This document shows positions 24,899-35,035 of a DNA stretch of 64,000 nt, in pieces. Origin of the DNA: Bidens hawaiensis (lineage: Eukaryota; Streptophyta; Magnoliopsida; Asterales; Asteraceae); NCBI GenBank assembly GCA_021521415.1, contig JAIQDT010004210.1:152001-216000 (forward strand), read 5' to 3'. Below the pieces are notes generated by a model. The model did no database searches, was not told the DNA's origin, and saw only the letters and a list, made by a program, of their open reading frames with translations. Positions within the stretch are counted from its first letter, which is position 1. Every line of letters begins with the position of its first letter. The translations under genes and the position numbers were made by a program.

Positions 24899-26114
24899 GT
24901 CAGGTCGTTTCGATTCGTATCTTAATCAATCATGTCATAACTCACACAAAATTAATCGTGTTGACACGCGAGTTAATGACGGGTTACTATGTTTAGAAAG
25001 ATGACCGTTTGTTAATGGAGGAATCAATAACAAACATACGATTGCAATGAGTATTCAAAATACGAAGACACACGAAGGATTCACTCAAAAGATTTCCATT
25101 TATATAACGTTAATCATACAAAAGGATAATCGATTAGGGTTTAGGAGGAATCCTAGGACAGCCGTCACACACACAATATTCTCTTAATTAATGTGTCGGT
25201 CTTATCCGTATTGTGCTCTGTCTCCCGTGTCCCTGGCGGCGTGCCCTAATTATTCTATTTATAGGCCTGCCAACCTAAGACAGGCTGTCATTCCTTCTAG
25301 AAACCCTATCCGATAGTACATATTCAATCTACATATTCAAAAATATACTAAGTGTAAAACAAGTCTTCCTGGTAGGCTTTTCATTAAACTTCAGTCTCCG
25401 GGTACGCAGTGTACTCGGCCTTCCTTCAGACTTGGTAAACATAGAAGTGTACTCGGAATCAGTTTCCGGGTAGACTTTACTTAAAGAATATTTTACCAAG
25501 TAACATATTCACCGAGTAGACTTCAATCTTCTTGGACTTATCAAATTTTGCTCGACAAATCCTTACGAGCAACCTTGTTCTTCTATGGTCCTGTTCGGCT
25601 CATTGTCAGTTGAACAACTTATTGATAAGGTATACTCGGGAGTACATACCTTACCTGAGCAGAACCTTACTCGATTTGACTTAGAGATATTCCATCAACT
25701 CATCAAGTATACTCGGACCATATTTATTAAAGAATACCTTGCCCGGTCTTCCAATTACTTGGCATCTTGGACTTGGTTGACCAAACCTTACTCGGAAGAG
25801 TAAAATACTTGGTATTGAAGAACAACCCTGCTTGACAAAGTGAACCTTACTAGGATATACCAAATTAATGAACCTTACTCGGAAATCATTAAAAAGCATA
25901 CCTTGCTCGGATATCCACTTAAGAAGATTATTTGAAGTAAACCGTGCCCGGAGGGCAAAATCTCGTACTCGGCTAAGTAAAAGCTTACTAGAAGGTCCAA
26001 GGTGTGCTCGGATTCAATACTTAGCAGTTTCTGAGGAGGTTGAGAAGATTCCAATTTTCCATATTCTTCGTTTAGGTCAAATCTTCTCATTTGGGTCAAA
26101 TTCTTGACTCAACA
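24899..26114 (-). repeat. Array LTR 2
   Basis: 1216 bp with the same ends as LTR 1. It seems identical or nearly so to LTR 3 and differs from LTRs 1 and 4 at shared sites (GACACGCG, GTTAATGGAGG, ATACGATTG). It serves as the 5' LTR of unit 1 and the 3' LTR of unit 2. Confidence 0.93.
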
Positions 26115-26268
26115 ATCTCCCCCTAGATTGTAACACCTCAGCTGACCCAAAACACTCTATGGTTACTTACACTTAGCAAAATACACATCAAATTTCATAA
26201 TCAAATTACATAAGTAAAAGTTACATAATCAAAGGTTTGTCCGAAGACATTACAAAGCAAAGCCTATT

Positions 26269-27036
26269 CTATCTATTTTGTCTTTTTCTTTCATTGTAGG
26301 CTGCTTGTCTTCTCATCTGGATTACAGATGCTGCTCTTTCTTTGAAGATATTGAGCACTTGGTAGTGAGTATGTCCTTCTGGTATCACCAAGTCTCTAAT
26401 ATCAGTAAGATCATCATTGTGCAAGCATGTCAGATCTGCATCCTTCTTAATTGTTGCCAAGGCCTTTCCATCAGAGTTTCTTAGTACATAGAAACCCGTG
26501 TCTTCTTTGTATTCAACTTCAGTAATGACACCGTTCTTCTGCACTGTGTAGTTTGGCCTTCTCATCCTTCTTCCCAAGCTTATACAAGTATCCATGTTGG
26601 ACAGCGGATTCTGATCTCGGACTCTTATCTGGTAGTTCAGTTCAGCCCTGTCCATTCTCTTCTTTTTCTCTGACCTTTTTGACTTGTGGAGTAGGATCAT
26701 TCTCCAACTTCTCTTTTCTTTTAAAAATCTGAATCCATCAGCAGCTTGTTCCTGTAAGTACTTTGATAAATCATTCATCTGTCTTCCTGCTGATCTGTCC
26801 CTGTTTCTGAAGTCATACAAGTGCAGTGTGGCCATCCTTCTTAATTGATCTTCATTATACTCAAGGAAGTCACTTCTGACCACAATCTCCCTTAGCAATC
26901 TGCTCTCCATGATCACTCTAAGAGAATCAGTAACTGAATCATAGTACAGCTCTCTGGGTAGATACACATCAGACTGTGGTGTTGTTCTTTGTTGTGCTGA
27001 GCTGCTTGATTCTCCTCTTCCTCCTTGGCCTCTTCC
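26269..27036 (-). CDS. Array unit 2 ORF2, downstream part (after in-frame TGA)
   Basis: The frame continues directly after the TGA at 27037-27039 of the upstream part and stays open for about 255 codons. It begins with a Gly/Arg-rich stretch (GRGQGGRGESS). It then has a basic region (KSKRSEKKKRMDRAE), a segment GFYVLRNSDGKALATIKK and a helical DDLTDIRDLV, and ends Arg-rich. There is no ATG near its start, so it is probably reached by read-through or is the severed C-terminus of ORF2. The pattern Y-x-(L/I)-R-x-x-DG followed by DL-x-x-L resembles the C-terminal part of extra-ORF proteins I recall from Asteraceae copia elements. Function unknown. Unit 1 and unit 3 copies differ by a few residues. 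Confidence 0.65.
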   Translation of the reverse strand, partial: GRGQGGRGESSSSAQQRTTPQSDVYLPRELYYDSVTDSLRVIMESRLLREIVVRSDFLEYNEDQLRRMATLHLYDFRNRDRSAGRQMNDLSKYLQEQAADGFRFLKEKRSWRMILLHKSKRSEKKKRMDRAELNYQIRVRDQNPLSNMDTCISLGRRMRRPNYTVQKNGVITEVEYKEDTGFYVLRNSDGKALATIKKDADLTCLHNDDLTDIRDLVIPEGHTHYQVLNIFKERAASVIQMRRQAAYNERKRQNR

Positions 27037-28671
27037 TCATTGGCCTCTTCCTCTTGATAATCTTTGATGGATTGGAGGTCTGAATGGAATTGATTTCTTG
27101 GGCCTTTGAGGTCCCAAGTTGAATGTTTTCACAAATATGGCTTCCACCATCTCAGTAGGAAGATTTGCTATTTCAACTATGTCATGTCCTGCTGCCTCCA
27201 GTTCAATTAACATTTTGATCATTCCTGGAGTTCTTGCTAGTCCAGCAGGTACAAATCTGCCATCAGAGTAATATCTGGGATTTTCTCCCTCCCTTAATGC
27301 TTTTTCCCATTCATCTTTTTGTGGATAGAAAAGAGTCTTCAAGTCCTCTTTCTCCAACACATTAAAGTCTTCTTCAGTCATCCCTCTCTTGTTTATCATT
27401 ATGTTTCTTAGGATGCTGATCATTTCCTCATTCTCCCAAGGCATAAATGGTTCAGTTTCTTGTTCAGGTTTGACATCATCTTGAGGGATAGGAATTTCAA
27501 TAGGTTGGACTTGCTCCTTTTCCTTCTCCCTTAAGGTCTGAATTCTTCTTTTCTTCTTTGGAGGCTCATCAGGTAGTTCAGTTTGAATTGTGCACTCAGT
27601 ATAGACCCTTTTCAACTCTTTCTCTTTCCTTTTGGAATATTGGTCAAATACTGCCTCTTTGCTCAGATTTCTCACAACCTCAGGCTTCATGCCTTTCTCA
27701 ATCAAATATCCACACATGCCATCATATTTCTTCTTTAATTCTTCCAGTTCAACCTTATCATCCTGTTTTACAAACTTTTGTGAAACTATCTCTTTCTCAC
27801 TGTTGTAGAGATCTTGAATTTGGTCCATAGTGTATTTTTCCAGGGCAGCTTCAGGATAACCTCTGACTTTCAAAAAGTTCTTATAATGCTCAGTATTTTT
27901 CTTTCTCTTCTCAACCTTCTTTAAGACTTCCTCTGCATTAATTTCAATGATTCCCCGTTGAATATAAGTCATTTCAGCTTGAGGGGTCTCAGCAGTAGAG
28001 CTTGTACCAACTTTTTCACCTCCTTGATTAGGGTTGTCATCACCCTCTTCATCAGACTCCTCAGAGTCATCCTCCTCATCATCTGATAGATCAATCATGG
28101 CATCTATTTTGGGTTCATCAGAGGCAGGATGCTCTGGTTCAGTAACATTAACATTAGGAACATCAACATCAGGAACATCAACATCAGTGACATCAACATC
28201 AGGGACCCCTGGTAATTTTTCTCCTGGTTTCAGTGTTTTCAAGGGAATTGCCCTGATTGGTTCATCATTAGTCTGCTCAGCAGATCTCTTTCTTCTTTGA
28301 TAAGTCTTTTCAAATCTTCTTTCTCCCCAGTTACCAGTAGGGTTCTTTTTCATGTCTTCTTTTACTTGTTCAACCCATTTCTTGGCAGCCATAGTTGCAA
28401 TTGACTCACCAATTTCTTCTTCAGGAATTATATCAGTAGTTGGTTCAGCAGCAGTTTCTGATGTTTGACTTTTAGATTGAAACATGCTGACCACTGTCCC
28501 CAAGGAGTTGTCCACTTCCTCAACCCTTTTCATCTTAATCAATACCACAATAACTTCTTGATCAGCCTCATCTTCAGTCAGTTCTTTTTCAATGTTGGCT
28601 TGTCTGATCAATAAGTCCTGCTGTGCTAACTCTTCTTCTGTCAAGGAATGGGCAATTGCTTCCCTTTCCAT
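27037..28671 (-). CDS. Array unit 2 ORF2, upstream part (544 aa)
   Basis: The protein is highly charged and I recognise no enzyme. In order: an acidic N-terminus, a basic patch (RRFEKTYQRRKRS, 118-130), an Asp-Val-Pro repeat (157-176), an acidic run (194-212), then a helical region. Four related segments start near 266, 323, 425 and 489; in each, a Gly is followed 18-19 residues later by Tyr or Phe (271/289, 327/345, 430/449, 495/513), suggesting repeated small helical hairpins. A nuclear-localisation-like PKKKRRI lies at 371-377. The frame is open upstream to 28803 and overlaps the end of ORF1 by about 20 bases in the +1 frame. It stops at a TGA inside a Gly-Arg repeat, with the same frame open beyond. 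The start at 28671 is only the first Met. Real translation may begin by frameshift from ORF1. Confidence 0.7.
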   Translation of the reverse strand: MEREAIAHSLTEEELAQQDLLIRQANIEKELTEDEADQEVIVVLIKMKRVEEVDNSLGTVVSMFQSKSQTSETAAEPTTDIIPEEEIGESIATMAAKKWVEQVKEDMKKNPTGNWGERRFEKTYQRRKRSAEQTNDEPIRAIPLKTLKPGEKLPGVPDVDVTDVDVPDVDVPNVNVTEPEHPASDEPKIDAMIDLSDDEEDDSEESDEEGDDNPNQGGEKVGTSSTAETPQAEMTYIQRGIIEINAEEVLKKVEKRKKNTEHYKNFLKVRGYPEAALEKYTMDQIQDLYNSEKEIVSQKFVKQDDKVELEELKKKYDGMCGYLIEKGMKPEVVRNLSKEAVFDQYSKRKEKELKRVYTECTIQTELPDEPPKKKRRIQTLREKEKEQVQPIEIPIPQDDVKPEQETEPFMPWENEEMISILRNIMINKRGMTEEDFNVLEKEDLKTLFYPQKDEWEKALREGENPRYYSDGRFVPAGLARTPGMIKMLIELEAAGHDIVEIANLPTEMVEAIFVKTFNLGPQRPKKSIPFRPPIHQRLSRGRGQ

Positions 28672-28780
28672 TGACTCTTTAATCAGTCTTTCTTTCTCAG
28701 CAAGAGCAGCAGCAGAAGTATCTACAAAGGATACAACTTTCTCAACATATACAGCAGGCTCATCCTCTGTTGCTATCCCT

Positions 28781-30520
28781 TTACCTTTTTCTTTCCTTTT
28801 TTCTCAACTGCTCTTCATTCTCTTGCTCATCACTAGTTTCATATTCATCAATTTCTTTGAACATTTGATCTAATTCCGAATCATGCTCTGCCCTCTTGGA
28901 ACTAACTTCTTGATCATCTTCAGGTTCAGTGTTTATCAGTTCCTCAGTAGTAGCATTCTCATTCACATTCTCTATAGTCATCTCCTCATCCACAATATCA
29001 GTCAACTCTTCTGTAATCACATTCTCATCACCATTTGACTTTTCATTTTCATTTGTTTCCTCTCCACACACCTCTTCTTCATTCTCATCACTAACATCAT
29101 AATCATTCATAATCATTTTCAAACCATCAATCTTTTCATCACTTTCAGCATCAGTCACATCATTTTGATCCATATTCTCCCCCTGTTTTGGGGCAGCTGA
29201 GGTCTTCTCAACCTCCTGCACCAGGGTTCGAATTAACAGTTCAGCATCAGCTAACTTTTTCAATAATATTTCATTTTCACTAGTTAGCTCTTCATTCTTT
29301 CTTTTCAACTCAACATTTTCATTTCTAACCTCCTCAACTTGCCTTTTCAACTCATCATTCTCCAACATTAGATTAATATTTATTTGAAGTGTGTTATCTT
29401 GTTGGCTTGAGGGTGGGGTTGTAGGGAATGGTTCATAAGTGGGTTGTTCAGTGATGGATGGGGATTGTGTGTGTTGTGTGTAGGTTTCAGGTTGGTCTAA
29501 GTTAAGGGATTGAGGTGGTGTTTGATGTGGTGAGGTTGGTGGTGGTGAGTGTGGTAGTGTTGGGATTGGTTGTTCAATATCTTCTCTCTGCTCCCCTTGT
29601 TCAGGTGCCATCATCTCCATCTCCAAACCATCTCCACCGTCATTTCCATCAACATCATCATCAGAGTCTCCTCCAGCACTCTCATCATCACTCCCTTCTT
29701 CCTCCTCTGAGCTCAGCTCAGGCACAGGCATAACAGCCAGATCATGGTTTAATAACCAAGGTAAAATTTCAAATGGAATATTTGCATCAAAAGTGTTAGA
29801 TACACCAGGACTCTTTATTCTTTTGTAAGCATCTGGATCCTGCAGTTTATGAGTGATTCCAATTGTTGGTAAATCTTGTAATGTGCTGTTGAATATGATC
29901 TGCAAGAATCTTGGGTACTGTAAAAATCTCCTTCTCTCTGGTTTCTTTAGATTCCCGACTAGCCCATCAAAAATCATCTTGAAAAAGTTAAAGGGCAGAT
30001 CAAAGATAGTTCCAACAGTGGCATTTTCTAGATCATGACTCATCAGAGTCCATGATCCCTTCCTCGGAGCAAATCCATGAATGATATGATGAATAAGGAA
30101 TCTGTATAACATCGGAAACAGACCCTTCTGAAACTGTCCCTCATGGACATTTCCTTGATACCCCATTGTTTCTTTGAAAATCTTCAATAGATGCTTTGTA
30201 TCGAAGCTGATGTGATTGTGATCATCGTCATTTAGTCTTAAGCATCTTTTGATCAACCTTTCAGTGATCTGTATCTCCTGTCTGGCCACGGTTGCCTCTA
30301 TTCGTCTTTCATTACCATCTTCAACTAGCTCTGCTGATCTACAGAAATCCAAGGAGTGATTTCTGTAAATAGTTGGGCATTCAGTGAGAGCGAAGTTGAT
30401 ATTTGACCGAGCCATCCATAAAATCATACGAGCCATCGCTTCATTTTCTGGTGTAACTTGTAGTAACGCACACATGTTGTGCTTTGGCTCAAAAACATAC
30501 TTTGGCTCGTTATCTGCCAT
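28781..30520 (-). CDS. Array unit 2 ORF1 (579 aa), extra-ORF protein of an LTR element
   Basis: Residues 1-260 form a globular domain without transmembrane segments or enzyme motifs. It includes FALTECPTIYRNHSLDFC (43-60), a TVARQEIQITERLIKRCLRL strip (77-96), FPMLYRFLIHHIIHG (135-149) and FLQYPRFLQIIF (199-210). Next come an acidic run (271-300), a Pro/Gln/Thr-rich linker, a leucine-heptad coiled coil (about 395-460) and an acidic tail. The strip ending YPRFLQ is what I recall from extra ORFs attached to Ty1/copia elements in Asteraceae (unsearched). A TATA box, CT-rich UTR and 225-bp intron lie just upstream. It ends at TAA 28781-28783 in an A/G-rich run where the ORF2 frame is also open. 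The role is unknown; the coiled coil suggests self-association. Confidence 0.75.
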   Translation of the reverse strand: MADNEPKYVFEPKHNMCALLQVTPENEAMARMILWMARSNINFALTECPTIYRNHSLDFCRSAELVEDGNERRIEATVARQEIQITERLIKRCLRLNDDDHNHISFDTKHLLKIFKETMGYQGNVHEGQFQKGLFPMLYRFLIHHIIHGFAPRKGSWTLMSHDLENATVGTIFDLPFNFFKMIFDGLVGNLKKPERRRFLQYPRFLQIIFNSTLQDLPTIGITHKLQDPDAYKRIKSPGVSNTFDANIPFEILPWLLNHDLAVMPVPELSSEEEEGSDDESAGGDSDDDVDGNDGGDGLEMEMMAPEQGEQREDIEQPIPTLPHSPPPTSPHQTPPQSLNLDQPETYTQHTQSPSITEQPTYEPFPTTPPSSQQDNTLQININLMLENDELKRQVEEVRNENVELKRKNEELTSENEILLKKLADAELLIRTLVQEVEKTSAAPKQGENMDQNDVTDAESDEKIDGLKMIMNDYDVSDENEEEVCGEETNENEKSNGDENVITEELTDIVDEEMTIENVNENATTEELINTEPEDDQEVSSKRAEHDSELDQMFKEIDEYETSDEQENEEQLRKKERKR

Positions 30521-30978
30521 ATCTGTAATACATAAACAAACACATTCAAAGTGAAATTAGACATAAAGTTTAATACTTTAGACAATTTCAAGTTATAAAA
30601 ATGAAGAAGAAAGAAAGAAATCTTCAAGAACCTATTCTTCGACAAATTTATAACCTAAACACATAAACAGAGTGTTAGTACTCGAATATATAATCAAGTC
30701 ATATTACAATATAATCATGATCGGAAAACATAATATTTTATGCTTACCGAGTCGGAATTAGTGGCTGATAAAAATTAGGGTTTGGATTAATCTTGAATTC
30801 GATAAGTCGGTTATTTTTCTTAGTAAGAGAGGTTTTGCAGTGGAAGGAGAGAGATAGAGGGAAATAATGTAGAAAAAATTTGCCTAAGTCCCTCTTTTAT
30901 ACATTTTGAAAGTGGGTTTTAAATGTTTTTTTGTCTTCTTGTGAATTACTAGCTGTCAACCAGTAACGGTATTCACTT

Positions 30979-32550
30979 GATATATTAAAAACATTTAATC
31001 TCATTTAAAATCATAAGACCTTACTCGAAAAATTAATTTATCCAAAGTCTACTCGGTCTACTTCCACTAACAAACCTTGCTCGGTCAAACTTTACTCGAA
31101 AAGATGTTCATTTTGAATATAAAGTTTGCCCGAATACTTCTCTTTTTAAACCATGCTCGATCAAGAAAATTAATTTAAAGTTAAGACATAATGAAGAAAG
31201 CTTACCCAAAATACTTGATTTCTTGCGAAATAAATCACAAGACAAATAATCAAATATAGTTATCAAATAAACATTCTTACTAAGAATCAATTAAGATTCT
31301 CACAAAGATTTCTCAAATTCAAATTAAAACTCATCTAGCATGAACCCTAAAAAATCATAATCACATTTTGTCATTTTAACAAACATATTCGAACAACGTA
31401 TTCATTCAAGTATGAATCACTAAACAATTTCATCATACCAACTCACATATTCAATCACTGCATTCATCCAAGTATGATTGTATGAAGATTGTGCTCGAAT
31501 ACTCTTTCAAATGTAAAGTGTGCTCGGACAACAATCTTATGCAAAGTATACCCGAATAACTTTCATATAATACAAAGTATGCTCGAAACCAAAAGCTAGC
31601 AGACAGTTTACTCGGAAAGTTAAGTTTTGAAAATTACCAAGTATATTGAAGGAACACAAGTGTACCCGAAATATAAAGTGTGCTCGGTAAACGAAGTTTG
31701 CTTGTAATTTCAAAGAAATCATAAACACATATATCACAGAGCATGCTCGAAATGAAATTAAACACAAACATTTAAGTGTGCCATAATCTAAAATTTCATA
31801 GAGCTTGCCCGAAAATCCTAAGTTAGCACTAAGCTTGCTAGGATAAACACATTCAATCATCAGGTATGCCCTTGCTCGAGGGAACTTATCATATCAAACC
31901 ATACCCGAAATTGACAAACTTAAACAGTAACATCTAATCGTGCCCAGAAAGATTAACAAGTCTTTCCTAACAACATATTCATACAAAGCTTACTCGGTGT
32001 ACTTAAGTTCACAAAGTTTGCTTGAAAACACAATCATCATATAACATGCATAGCTTACTCGAAGCTAACATATAACATGCATAGCTTACTCGAAACAAGA
32101 GCTTGTTAACAGTTAGCTATTTCAACACATAATCATCTCAAGACTTCTAGCTTGCTCGGGAAGTGAGTACAACAGTGTACTCTACCCTTAAAGTGTAAAC
32201 ACTTCAAAGCATGCTCGAAAATCATAAAGTTAGTCAGAAATTACTAAGTTTACTCGGAAAGATTGAAAGCTATCAAACCTTACCCGAAACAACATATTCA
32301 CACATAGACAACTGTTTTGTACTCGGAAAGGTTAAAAATCATTAACCTTACCCGAAAATACATATTCAAACAGTTTGTGCTCGAGAAGGTTGATAATTAT
32401 CAAACCTTACTCGAACATACATATTCAGACATAATCAACTGTTTTGTACTCGGAAAGGTTAAACCTTACCCGAAAATACATATTCAAACAGTTTATGCTC
32501 GAGAAGGTTATAAATCATCAAACCTTACTCGAAGTTACATATTCAACCTA
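30979..32550 (-). promoter_or_regulatory. Leader of unit 2 with the same motif field
   Basis: Nearly identical to the unit 1 leader (22980-24550), with only about five differences seen by eye. One of them restores a motif (GCTCGGTC here, GATCGGTC in unit 1). It lies between the primer site at 32882-32894 and the TATA box at 30894-30901. Confidence 0.75.
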
Positions 32551-32896
32551 TTTTAGGCAAAATGCAACACTTTTTGACTTAAACCACTTTTCAAAGACAT
32601 TTCTGAGTTATGTATCATTTCAGAACATAGTTTAAGAGCAAATGGTGCATTAAGAGATCAAATTTCAGTTATACTTCACTTCAAAACAATTTCTTTTATA
32701 AACTGAAAAGATCTCAGGAATGGGATCATATTGACTAAGTAGCTTTCTCAATACTTCACCCTCAGCATTATTATGACAACTTAGATAGGTTAACAACAGG
32801 TATAAACTTAGCATGATTTTCATCTCTTTGGTGATATGATTATGGTTCAATTTGAGAATAACACAATAATGGTCAACACTGTGCTCTGATACCACT

Positions 32897-34113
32897 TGTC
32901 AGGTCGTTTCGATTCGTATCTTAATCAATCATGTCATAACTCACACAAAATTAATCGTGTTGACACGCGAGTTAATGACGGGTTACTATGTTTAGAAAGA
33001 TGACCGTTTGTTAATGGAGGAATCAATAACAAACATACGATTGCAATGAGTATTCAAAATACGAAGACACACGAAGGATTCACTCAAAAGATTTCCATTT
33101 ATATAACGTTAATCATACAAAAGGATAATCGATTAGGGTTTAGGAGGAATCCTAGGACAGCCGTCACACACACAATATTCTCTTAATTAATGTGTCGGTC
33201 TTATCCGTATTGTGCTCTGTCTCCCGTGTCCCTGGCGGCGTGCCCTAATTATTCTATTTATAGGCCTGCCAACCTAAGACAGGCTGTCATTCCTTCTAGA
33301 AACCCTATCCGATAGTACATATTCAATCTACATATTCAAAAATATACTAAGTGTAAAACAAGTCTTCCTGGTAGGCTTTTCATTAAACTTCAGTCTCCGG
33401 GTACGCAGTGTACTCGGCCTTCCTTCAGACTTGGTAAACATAGAAGTGTACTCGGAATCAGTTTCCGGGTAGACTTTACTTAAAGAATATTTTACCAAGT
33501 AACATATTCACCGAGTAGACTTCAATCTTCTTGGACTTATCAAATTTTGCTCGACAAATCCTTACGAGCAACCTTGTTCTTCTATGGTCCTGTTCGGCTC
33601 ATTGTCAGTTGAACAACTTATTGATAAGGTATACTCGGGAGTACATACCTTACCTGAGCAGAACCTTACTCGATTTGACTTAGAGATATTCCATCAACTC
33701 ATCAAGTATACTCGGACCATATTTATTAAAGAATACCTTGCCCGGTCTTCCAATTACTTGGCATCTTGGACTTGGTTGACCAAACCTTACTCGGAAGAGT
33801 AAAATACTTGGTATTGAAGAACAACCCTGCTTGACAAAGTGAACCTTACTAGGATATACCAAATTAATGAACCTTACTCGGAAATCATTAAAAAGCATAC
33901 CTTGCTCGGATATCCACTTAAGAAGATTATTTGAAGTAAACCGTGCCCGGAGGGCAAAATCTCGTACTCGGCTAAGTAAAAGCTTACTAGAAGGTCCAAG
34001 GTGTGCTCGGATTCAATACTTAGCAGTTTCTGAGGAGGTTGAGAAGATTCCAATTTTCCATATTCTTCGTTTAGGTCAAATCTTCTCATTTGGGTCAAAT
34101 TCTTGACTCAACA
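32897..34113 (-). repeat. Array LTR 3
   Basis: 1217 bp. It serves as the 5' LTR of unit 2 and the 3' LTR of unit 3. I saw no clear substitution relative to LTR 2. Confidence 0.93.
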
Positions 34114-34267
34114 ATCTCCCCCTAGATTGTAACACCTCAGCTGACCCAAAACACTCTATGGTTACTTACACTTAGCAAAATACACATCAAATTTCATAAT
34201 CAAATTACATAAGTAAAAGTTACATAATCAAAGGTTTGTCCGAAGACATTACAAAGCAAAGCCTATT

Positions 34268-35035
34268 CTATCTATTTTGTCTTTTTCTTTCATTGTAGGC
34301 TGCTTGTCTTCTCATCTGGATTACAGATGCTGCTCTTTCTTTGAAGATATTGAGCACTTGGTAGTGAGTATGTCCTTCTGGTATCACCAAGTCTCTAATA
34401 TCAGTAAGATCATCATTGTGCAAGCATGTCAGATCTGCATCCTTCTTAATTGTTGCCAAGGCCTTTCCATCAGAGTTTCTTAGTACATAGAAACCCGTGT
34501 CTTCTTTGTATTCAACTTCAGTAATGACACCGTTCTTCTGCACTGTGTAGTTTGGCCTTCTCATCCTTCTTCCCAAGCTTATACAAGTATCCATGTTGGA
34601 CAGCGGATTCTGATCTCGGACTCTTATCTGGTAGTTCAGTTCAGCCCTGTCCATTCTCTTCTTTTTCTCTGACCTTTTTGACTTGTGGAGTAGGATCATT
34701 CTCCAACTTCTCTTTTCTTTTAAAAATCTGAATCCATCAGCAGCTTGTTCCTGTAAGTACTTTGATAAATCATTCATCTGTCTTCCTGCTGATCTGTCCC
34801 TGTTTCTGAAGTCATACAAGTGCAGTGTGGCCATCCTTCTTAATTGATCTTCATTATACTCAAGGAAGTCACTTCTGACCACAATCTCCCTTAGCAATCT
34901 GCTCTCCATGATCACTCTAAGAGAATCAGTAACTGAATCATAGTACAGCTCTCTGGGTAGATACACATCAGACTGTGGTGTTGTTCTTTGTTGTGCTGAG
35001 CTGCTTGATTCACCTCTTCCTCCTTGGCCTCTTCC
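34268..35035 (-). CDS. Array unit 3 ORF2, downstream part
   Basis: Same as 26269-27036 and identical in the listed 232-residue portion. One base change (GATTCACC against GATTCTCC) falls in the Gly/Arg-rich lead-in. Separated from the upstream part by the same TGA. Confidence 0.65.
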   Translation of the reverse strand, partial: GRGQGGRGESSSSAQQRTTPQSDVYLPRELYYDSVTDSLRVIMESRLLREIVVRSDFLEYNEDQLRRMATLHLYDFRNRDRSAGRQMNDLSKYLQEQAADGFRFLKEKRSWRMILLHKSKRSEKKKRMDRAELNYQIRVRDQNPLSNMDTCISLGRRMRRPNYTVQKNGVITEVEYKEDTGFYVLRNSDGKALATIKKDADLTCLHNDDLTDIRDLVIPEGHTHYQVLNIFKERAASVIQMRRQAAYNERKRQNR

